A stretch of 13,315 nt of DNA from assembly GCA_026770615.1 (NCBI GenBank), contig MU631622.1:12124-25438 (forward strand). The letters run 5' to 3'. The notes under the pieces were generated by a model. That model saw only the letters and a program-made list of their open reading frames with translations. It had not been told where the DNA came from and searched no databases. Numbering within the stretch: the first letter of the stretch is position 1; every line of letters starts with the position of its first letter. The position numbers were made by a program, and so were the translations under genes. This DNA is from Pavlovales sp. CCMP2436 (lineage: Eukaryota > Haptophyta > Pavlovophyceae > Pavlovales). This document shows, piece after piece, positions 6,386 to 12,220 of this stretch.

Positions 6386-8620
6386 TTAAGTCAATTTTGT
6401 TATACCGGTCGCAAGCGATAAATTGTACAGTCCACTGTTGATAATACGGCTGTTTTTAAGAATCATCAAATTAAATTGCCAATCCACCGGTGTGTCCACA
6501 AAATTAACAATCTCACCGTATGCATTGCCCATGATTAACTTAAAATTCTGAAGGCTTACTGGCTGTGCAGTTAGAAGCGATGGAAGGCCGATCGACCACC
6601 CAGAGTTAAACACAATTTCGTTAATAGCGCAATGAATTGAATTTCCAATTGTACGAACAAGCGTAACTGTAATCCTCCAATATTTGTATGCAACGTGCGC
6701 CTGTGAAGTTACAAATGTTTCCACTTTGTTTGCTTGCCATGTGTTAAATTGAAACGTTTCAACATTTACAAAATTAGTACTGTTGTTGGATCCAGAAAGT
6801 GTCCACTGCATGGGTATGCTTTGCGAAAGGTTAGTGCCTGGATTCATTTTATGACTTACCATTTTAACAGCATCAGGGTATTCAATTTGGATCCATTGTG
6901 AGCCAACACCAGACGATGAATAAGTCAATTCACCACTAGCCCAATACGTGGTGTCTACACGATCAAATGCTATAAAGCCTAAAAACGAAGCATTGTTTTG
7001 ATAATACGAAGACATTGTAATTCTCCATGGACTAGCTACTGGCCAAGCTGGGTCACCTGGTGCTATTAATGCAGTTCCAGTAAACGCTGGAGAAATTTTG
7101 TTCAAAGCATTGATGACGGCCGGATCATACGCCAGTGTCGCTATAACTTGAAATGGAGTATACTGATTATTAGTAGCGATTATCCATGAATCAGTAGCAG
7201 CGGTGCAACTTAAAATCGAGATTGATTCCTTTGAAAGAAGCAATTCTGAGTTCAACAACACAAGATTATCTACAATGTTATAAGCATCACCCGTTGATGA
7301 TCGGCCTATAATGTCACCCGAGAAGAATGAATCTTGTCCGATGGTTGTTGGAAGTTGTTTATTAACAAAGTCGTTAATGTTTAAAGCACGGAACTCGTTT
7401 GATATAACAGCAAGTCTTGAAATAGGGCAAATGACACCAGTATAAGCACTGTTAACAAGCACACCACCGCAAATACGGATTACAGGTTTATAAATTTGCG
7501 AATAAAAAGCAACGCTTGATGATGCTTCAGGGTTTACTTGAATCTGGAAATCACCTGCATAAAATATAATATCGTATACAATATCCGAGTTTGCAAAAAT
7601 AGCGGTATATGAGATTGCTGGATTGAAAAATGATTGAAGTCCGTTTAACTCGTCGTGATAACGAGTAATGTCGAATTTAATTTGACGTTGATTGGTCCTT
7701 TGAGACCCGGTCGCTATAATTTCAACACTGATTCTTTTTGTAGAATCAACAAGCACACCAAGCCTTTGGTATGCGGTAAAGGCAACGTTTTGAAAGGATC
7801 TTTGGTTCATTTGCACGTTCCAAAACAAATTAATGGCTGGTGAAGTGTTAAGGCCCATATTTATTTTTGAAGAATCATCCGCTGCAGTGTAACGGTACAC
7901 CTCATAATACACACCGTTTGTAATAGAGCCCCAAGCCGTGTTAAGGTCGAATGATCCAACGTATTTTCCGGTTAGACGATTGTAAGTTAACTGTGCGTGG
8001 CCGTAACTTCCGGAGGTACCTCCAAATACAATGTACGGCTCCATTACCGTTTTCCACTTTGCGCATATAATTTCAGGGGTATCAAGAGAAGACCAGCTAA
8101 AAATTCTTTGCTGTGTTAGACCGGGAGTGTATTTGTAAATTGTTAGCGAAAAAGTTGTCTCTGCAACTACGGCTGTGGAAATAGTATGGTTTACTGTAAA
8201 CGTGCTCTTTAAAGGATTTGTAGTTGATTCGTCTTCAAGTTGTTTTGTATCGCCCAAAACAAACGCGCACCCGGCTGAAAGTGTTTTTGAGGATGAGAAA
8301 GACCATTGAATGCCGACCGCTTTTGTAATTGATAGACCAAGTGAAATTGGAAGTGACGCTTCTGCTACGTAAGTGAGGGGCGCTGCAAATAGCGCACTAT
8401 TAAATGGAAGAACCAGCTCAGTGTTACTGGTGTCAACTGGCAATTTTTTCTTAATAATTTTAGCCAAATCTCGCAATTGATTCTGCGGCGTTTCAGCAGC
8501 AGACAAACTTAGCAACGTGACTGCATTGGTTGTTACAGCGTAAGGATCGAAAACATCTAGCACTCCTACCGAAGAGTTTAGAGCACCATATACGTTCGAC
8601 ATTGTACTTTTAATATACAT
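6386..8620 (-). CDS. Large virion-fibre-like protein with a discoidin (F5/8 type C) domain
   Basis: This 744-residue protein is Ser/Thr/Asn-rich and beta-strand-rich, with no transmembrane segment or signal peptide. Residues about 530-675 resemble an F5/8 type C (discoidin) carbohydrate-binding domain. The supporting segments are AFDRVDTTYWAS (552-563), the following QWIQIEYP, an SGSNN stretch, YKYWRI and INEIVF near the domain end. The first 500 residues match no family I know, and the C-terminal 70 residues may form a cap. In viruses such domains sit on fibres or spikes that bind host glycans (family knowledge). Calling this protein a fibre is inference from the domain, its size and its neighbours. 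The ATG at 8620 is used here. A second ATG at 8602 (codon 7, ACAATGT context) is equally plausible, since TATATTAA lies between them. Codon use is AT-rich like the polymerase. The stop codon lies 83 bases before the lipase-like gene. Confidence 0.8.
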   Translation of the reverse strand: MYIKSTMSNVYGALNSSVGVLDVFDPYAVTTNAVTLLSLSAAETPQNQLRDLAKIIKKKLPVDTSNTELVLPFNSALFAAPLTYVAEASLPISLGLSITKAVGIQWSFSSSKTLSAGCAFVLGDTKQLEDESTTNPLKSTFTVNHTISTAVVAETTFSLTIYKYTPGLTQQRIFSWSSLDTPEIICAKWKTVMEPYIVFGGTSGSYGHAQLTYNRLTGKYVGSFDLNTAWGSITNGVYYEVYRYTAADDSSKINMGLNTSPAINLFWNVQMNQRSFQNVAFTAYQRLGVLVDSTKRISVEIIATGSQRTNQRQIKFDITRYHDELNGLQSFFNPAISYTAIFANSDIVYDIIFYAGDFQIQVNPEASSSVAFYSQIYKPVIRICGGVLVNSAYTGVICPISRLAVISNEFRALNINDFVNKQLPTTIGQDSFFSGDIIGRSSTGDAYNIVDNLVLLNSELLLSKESISILSCTAATDSWIIATNNQYTPFQVIATLAYDPAVINALNKISPAFTGTALIAPGDPAWPVASPWRITMSSYYQNNASFLGFIAFDRVDTTYWASGELTYSSSGVGSQWIQIEYPDAVKMVSHKMNPGTNLSQSIPMQWTLSGSNNSTNFVNVETFQFNTWQANKVETFVTSQAHVAYKYWRITVTLVRTIGNSIHCAINEIVFNSGWSIGLPSLLTAQPVSLQNFKLIMGNAYGEIVNFVDTPVDWQFNLMILKNSRIINSGLYNLSLATGITKLT

Positions 8621-8680
8621 TTTTTTTCATTTTTTCATCATTTTTTTTCATCATTTTTTTTCATTATTTCATTACATTTA
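8621..8680. repeat. T-rich ttttttcatca tandem block at the start of the fibre-like gene
   Basis: Several copies of a unit close to tttttttcatca lie immediately upstream (minus strand) of the fibre-like ATG. They would form an A-rich leader. The block marks the sharp change from AT-rich viral genes to the GC-rich zinc-finger region. Confidence 0.8.
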
Positions 8681-8681
8681 C

Positions 8682-8755
8682 ATCCCGTCTAGCTAACGCA
8701 GCTCGCAGCGAAGAGCAGGTTGAAATCCCGGCTAGTGAGCGCAGCTTACAGCAAG
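8682..8755. repeat. Imperfect direct repeat at the AT-rich/GC-rich junction
   Basis: Two copies of a sequence beginning atcccg(t/g)ctag and running into cgcagc start at 8682 and 8725. They match at 17 of the first 21 positions, and the similarity continues through cagc-aag. They lie between the T-rich block and the zinc-finger gene. No function is apparent. Confidence 0.6.
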
Positions 8756-8811
8756 TCCACGTCTCAGCGTGAGCTCCAAGCTCAAGCAGAGGGGAATATC
8801 CTGATGTTAGA

Positions 8812-9870
8812 ATGGCCGACTCGGGGCGCTCTGCGCGCGGCGGGGACAAGCGCGCGCGCAGCGGCGAGCGGGCGCACGCGTGCGACGAGCCTGGTTGCAA
8901 GTACCGGGCCGCTAAGGCGAGCAACCTCGCGAAGCACATTTGCGCGCGCAGCGGCGAGCAGCCGTTCGTATGCGACGAGCCCGGATGCGAGTACCGGGCC
9001 GCTAATGCGAGCGACCTCACGAGGCACAAGCGCACGCACAGCGGCGAGCGACCGTTTGCGTGCGACGAGCCTGGTTGTGAGTATCGGGCTACTACCGCGA
9101 GCAACCTCACGACACTCAAGCGCACGCACAGCGGCGAGCGGCCGTTCGCGTATGACGAGCCTGGTTGCGAGTACCGGGCCGCGATAGCGAGCGACCTCAC
9201 GACACACAAGCGCACGCACAGCGGCGAGCGGCCGTTCGCGTGCGACGAGCCTGGGTGCGAGTACCGGGCCGCTATCGCGAGCGACCTCACGAGGCACCAG
9301 CGCACGCACAGCGGCGAGCGGCCGTTTGCGTGCGACGAGCCTGGGTGTGAGTACCGGGCCACTACCGCGAGCGACCTCACGACACACAAGCGCACGCACA
9401 GCGGCGAGCGGCCGTTCGCGTGCGACGAGCCTGGGTGCGAGTACCGGGCCGCTAAGGCGAGCGACCTCACGACACTCAAGCGCACGCACAGCGGCGAGCG
9501 GCCGTTCGCGTGCGACGAGCCTGGGTGCGAGTATCGGGCCGCTAAGGCGAGCGACCTCACGAGGCACAAGCGCACGCATAGCGGCGAACGGCCGTTCGTG
9601 TGCAACGAGCCTGGGTGCGAGTACCGGGCCGCTAAGGCGAGCGACCTCACGAGGCACACGCGCACGGACAGCGGCGAGCGGCCGTTCGCGTGCGACGAGC
9701 CTGGGTGCGAGTACCGGGCCGCTATCGCGGGGAGCCTCACGACGCACAAGCGCACGCACAGCGGCGAGCGGCCGTTCGCGTGCGACGAGACTAGGTGCAC
9801 GTACCGGGCCGCTCAGACGAGCCGCCTCACGGCGCACACACAAGCGCACGCACGCGCCAGCAGTGTCTAG
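8812..9870 (+). CDS. C2H2 zinc-finger array protein, eleven near-identical fingers
   Basis: This 352-residue predicted nucleic-acid-binding protein starts at an ATG in good context (AGAATGG). After a basic 23-residue leader come eleven 30-residue units of pattern C-x4-C-x12-H-x3-H. They are joined by SGERPFA linkers, which resemble the canonical TGEKPF linker. Fingers 2, 5, 6, 8, 10 and 11 keep all four zinc ligands. Five fingers have lost one each: finger 1 (second His to Arg), 3 and 7 (first His to Leu), 4 (first Cys to Tyr) and 9 (second His to Asp). Among the central fingers, differences concentrate at helix positions -1 (K/N/T/I) and 6 (R/T), with fewer at 3 (D/N/S), the residues that contact bases in this family. 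No other domain is present. The gene is far more GC-rich than the viral genes beside it. It may be a captured host gene, a passenger of the element or a host neighbour. A transcription-factor or element-control role is inference. Confidence 0.88.
   Translation: MADSGRSARGGDKRARSGERAHACDEPGCKYRAAKASNLAKHICARSGEQPFVCDEPGCEYRAANASDLTRHKRTHSGERPFACDEPGCEYRATTASNLTTLKRTHSGERPFAYDEPGCEYRAAIASDLTTHKRTHSGERPFACDEPGCEYRAAIASDLTRHQRTHSGERPFACDEPGCEYRATTASDLTTHKRTHSGERPFACDEPGCEYRAAKASDLTTLKRTHSGERPFACDEPGCEYRAAKASDLTRHKRTHSGERPFVCNEPGCEYRAAKASDLTRHTRTDSGERPFACDEPGCEYRAAIAGSLTTHKRTHSGERPFACDETRCTYRAAQTSRLTAHTQAHARASSV
8881..9849 (+). repeat. 90-bp tandem repeat, about 11 copies, encoding zinc fingers
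   Basis: The unit begins tgcgacgagcctgg and is exactly 90 bp, so all frames on both strands keep their phase through the array. Central copies differ mainly at two or three codons, while flanking copies are more diverged. This points to recent amplification or gene conversion in the middle of the array. Long minus-strand frames across it are by-products of the period. Confidence 0.97.
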
Positions 9871-10120
9871 CAGCTGCCAGTACTAGTAAGGCTCATACGT
9901 AGTCATGCCTAACTAGTATGTATTGTTATCGAACCGCACACGAGCCGAGCAAGTTTGTCGCACTTTGAGACCGAGCTGTTTGATTACAAGCGCATTGTAA
10001 TCGACTTGCGCACAAGCCGAACACGTGTTGAGTGCGCTTGTGCGACTGACCTGTGACCCTTTTTCTTTCATTATATCCAGGTCCCAGCCGGTGTCCAACG
10101 ACCTATTTTTTATTAGACCC
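9871..10120. other. Non-coding stretch with clustered small hairpins
   Basis: I find no convincing gene. A 61-codon minus-strand frame (9913-10098) has no recognisable motif beyond a CSAC. The segment contains an 8-bp perfect stem at 9982-9989/9995-10002 (gattacaa, loop gcgca). A second, 9-bp stem pairs 10009-10017 with 10036-10044 (cgcacaagc) and encloses a perfect 10-base palindrome, aacacgtgtt, at 10020-10029. Such clustering next to a candidate element end could mark a terminator, an origin or a recombination site, but none can be assigned. Confidence 0.5.
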
Positions 10121-10150
10121 AGATCTCGATTGAAAATTGCTGAGCCGCTA
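10121..10150 (-). repeat. Candidate right terminal inverted repeat of the virus-derived element
   Basis: The reverse complement starts tagcggctcagca, identical to 1259-1271, then shows TTCAA and AGAT at similar spacing. It sits directly beside the start of the second inverted-repeat unit (about 10155), so the two elements abut or one is inserted at the end of the other. Confidence 0.4.
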
Positions 10151-10165
10151 CTAATAATAATATAA

Positions 10166-10220
10166 GAATTGGATCAAAATCCGAATTAGTGGCCAGTCCG
10201 GGGGAAAATTGGGCAAAAGT
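10166..10220 (+). repeat. Left inverted repeat of the 1.5-kb unit
   Basis: The core gaattgg..c.aaatccgaattagtggc is shared in inverted orientation with 11584-11611 (26 of 28 positions). The following gggga...ggg..aaaagt block pairs with 11555-11570. Confidence 0.7.
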
Positions 10221-10253
10221 CTGCGGTGAACATCCTCAGGAGCAACTCAGGAA

Positions 10254-10346
10254 CCGGAGGTGGTACGACGGAGTTAGTTGTAGATTCGTGAATGGGGCGG
10301 TGCCCCATTCACGAATCTGCAACTAACTCCGCGGTACCACTTCGGG
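10254..10346. repeat. Long near-perfect hairpin (about 39-46-bp stem, 3-base loop)
   Basis: Arms 10260-10298 and 10302-10340 are reverse complements apart from three positions, around a GGT loop. Weaker pairing extends the stem by about six bases. The apex is ggggc-ggt-gcccc. A stem of this length and near-perfection is uncommon by chance. It could be the foldback end of a transposon, a small-RNA precursor or a cruciform; no promoter was identified. Confidence 0.85.
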
Positions 10347-10477
10347 AATTATGACTTTCTATTATTCGCTTCTGAACTCGGAGAATCGGAAGTGTTAGAT
10401 ACAGGGTTGTTGCAATTGTAGTAAATATGAAAATAGGCCTCACGGCGACATTTTTTCGGACTACATGGGAATCGCAA

Positions 10478-10538
10478 CGTTCCGTAGAAATCGCAACGCC
10501 AAACGAATCGTAATAGGTCGTTGCGGTTCTACGGAACG
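10478..10538. repeat. Second hairpin (about 20-bp stem, 20-base loop)
   Basis: Arms 10478-10498 (cgttccgtagaaatcgcaacg has one extra base) and 10519-10538 pair almost fully. An overlapping inverted pair, ccaaacga at 10499-10506 and tcgtttgg at 10551-10558, is interleaved with it. A 9-bp stem follows at 10572-10580/10594-10602 (gctgcactc). Together they form a cluster of alternative foldbacks upstream of the broken coding stretch. Confidence 0.75.
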
Positions 10539-10663
10539 ATGGCGGCCCGTTCGTTTGGAACCGATACGACAGCTGCACTCAACGGCTCGTGTCGAGTGCA
10601 GCCAGCCAACCCCGGTGACAAAACTCGCGGCCGTTCGTGCAGGGGTGCCGCATCGAACCAACC

Positions 10664-11443
10664 ATGCCCAGCCCCTCGACGCGCGCGCGCGCCGGCGCTC
10701 AACAGGAGGCGGCTGCAAGGCGTAGAAGGGCGGCTCCAAGAACCTGGTCGATGCTGCTGCTCGCCAAGCACGCGAGAACGCGGGCGAGAGCAAGTACGCG
10801 CCGGCGGGCATGCGCCCCGAGTGGTACAACGACCACTACGAGCAGCGCGCCCTGAAAATGGCAGAGGAGGCCGCTGCCGGGGAGGTGGCGGCGAACGCGC
10901 TGGTCGATGCTGCGGAGAAGCTAGAGTGGGAGGACCGCCAGCGCGCAGAGTTGCGGCAGGCCTCTGCACGCACCGAGCTGATGGCGCTCATCGCCGTGGT
11001 GGATGGCAGAGTCCCCGACCCTGTGGTCTCTAAGTCTATGACGGTGGCACGCGAGGCACAGCGCGACGCTCTCAAGGTGGCGGCGGTCCTGCTCGACATG
11101 ACCGAGAGCATCGGCGCCGATCGTACGGACGCCGCGATGAAGAAGGCGATGGCGAACGGGCGGGGCTCCCTGTGGGAAGTGGTGATATCCGACCTCTCCC
11201 GTCACCAAGGACGAGCTCTTCAAGCGCTGGAGACGACTCGTCTTCGTGGCGAACTTCGACCTCTTCAAGACGCTGGCGCGGCCGGCACGCCTCAACGCTG
11301 CCACCAGCGCCGGCGCGTGCCACCCGCCCGCGCCGGCCGTGCGCGGCGTAAATATAAAATTAATGTCGCCTGTGGTCTCTGCTAGAATTGCAATTATCCT
11401 ACATTGTTACTTAAACGTATGTTGTCGACCCAGGGGCACCTGA
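10664..11443 (+). pseudogene. Frameshifted coding stretch of unknown function
   Basis: No family is recognised. The best coding signal is the frame of 10726-11195, which encodes a charged, Ala/Glu/Arg-rich, probably helical protein (segments EWYNDHYEQRALK, LEWEDRQRAELRQ, DAMKKAMA-like). It is bounded upstream by an in-frame TAG at 10723. The likely start ATG at 10664 (ACCATGC) is in another frame, and an apparent one-base loss near 10721-10735 would separate them. Near 11194-11200 the signal moves back to the first frame, where KDELFKRW and NFDLFKTLARP read naturally, consistent with one extra base. The two shifts compensate. They may be true mutations in a decaying gene copy or assembly errors; introns fit less well. 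The C-terminal end is uncertain: AT-rich sequence begins at about 11348, where GGC then GTAAAT could also be a splice donor. It lies wholly inside the 1.5-kb inverted-repeat unit. Confidence 0.45.
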
Positions 11444-11554
11444 GAGGCAAACGAGGTGGGCTCCGACCGTCGATGAGGGCTCTATTATTCGACATCAGCT
11501 ATCGACACTTAGCGCGCAGGGGTGACCAATGTCTTCTCCTTTGTCCCGGCCACC

Positions 11555-11611
11555 ACTTTTCCCACTCCCCAGTGCGAAATCGCGCCACTAATTCGGATTT
11601 AGACCCAATTC
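11555..11611 (-). repeat. Right inverted repeat of the 1.5-kb unit
   Basis: The reverse complement of 11584-11611 matches 10166-10193 at 26 of 28 positions, and 11555-11570 pairs with the block at 10201-10220. Just outside, an AT-rich stretch (cccatatta) resembles the outer flank of the left copy. Confidence 0.7.
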
Positions 11612-11669
11612 CCCATATTACAATTAAAAGTATACAGTTAAGTTAAGCAGTCAGATAGACCGCGCAACA

Positions 11670-12181
11670 TCAGAAGGCGAGGCACAGCGCGATCTGGCTG
11701 CTCTCGAGCATGCGCGCCGGGTCGGCGACGTGCTCGATCGACACGCGTCCCGGGTCCATCGCAGCGTAGACGCGGTAGATGTGATAGCCGCTCCCCATCT
11801 TGCGCGCAAGCTCCCACTCGCGCGCGGAGATGTGGAAGACGTTCTTGCGCGCATGGCGGGTGCTCTTAACCTCGACGTACGTGAGTTTGCCGCCCTGCCG
11901 CACCTCAATGTCGTACCCGAGCCCCGACTCCGTCTCCTCGTTCAGCCAGCGCACGGAAGCCGCGCCGGCGGTCGAGAGGAGGAGGTGCTGGTACACGAGC
12001 TGCTCGCCCCACCTCCCCGCCGCGCGCAGGCTTCCCGCCGAGTCGTCCGCCTGCCCGCGGTCGGCGGAGCAGAAGGGCAGGCACGTCTGCAGCTGTGCGT
12101 TGCCGATCGCGCGCGGGCCGCCGCCATGCGGCCGCTCGACGAGCATGCTGAACAGTGTATATGTATGTATTTGTTTATATA

Positions 12182-12220
<39 letters not shown>

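Larger units (their letters stand above)
1259..10150. mobile_element. Candidate polinton-like / Maverick-type virus-derived element
   Basis: The segment holds a polinton/adintovirus-type DNA polymerase B, a class-3 lipase-like gene, a discoidin-domain fibre-like gene and two small unknown genes. Its viral core (about 1880-8680) is clearly AT-richer than the flanks. The sequence tagcggctcagca at 1259-1271 recurs inverted at 10138-10150, with weaker similarity continuing inward for about 15 bases on each side, which suggests short terminal inverted repeats. If AG is the first pair of the repeat, it fits the AG...TC ends known for polintons. I could not find a clear target-site duplication. No integrase, major or minor capsid protein, ATPase or protease is visible. 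The boundaries are therefore tentative. A narrower viral segment (about 1750-8680) is possible, with the zinc-finger gene being host DNA. The identity of the core as virus-derived is much firmer than its ends. Confidence 0.6.
10155..11622. mobile_element. Candidate 1.5-kb terminal-inverted-repeat element carrying a broken gene
   Basis: The 28-base sequence at 10166-10193 recurs inverted at 11584-11611 with two differences. Similarity extends outward into atatta and inward, with gaps, to a second block (10201-10220 against 11555-11570). The interior holds a 39-bp hairpin, smaller hairpins and a frameshifted GC-rich coding stretch. No transposase is recognised, so this would be a non-autonomous element, perhaps one that captured a gene fragment. 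I see no clear target-site duplication. Confidence 0.55.

Noticed and set aside
6160..6441. 93-codon plus-strand frame
   Set aside because: It is antisense to the lipase-like gene and its TATA-like array, with Phe/Val runs produced by the repeat.
8664..9849. Two long minus-strand frames (378 and 355 codons) and several plus-strand frames across the zinc-finger array
   Set aside because: The 90-bp repeat is a multiple of three, so any frame without a stop in one unit stays open through all units. Only the 8812-9870 frame gives a known fold.
8881..9849. Regular repeats resembling a CRISPR-like array
   Set aside because: The repeats are contiguous 90-bp coding units without unique spacers, and the organism appears eukaryotic.
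9913..10098. 61-codon minus-strand frame with a CSAC motif
   Set aside because: It overlaps a cluster of palindromes and has no family match or clear start context. Chance is more likely.
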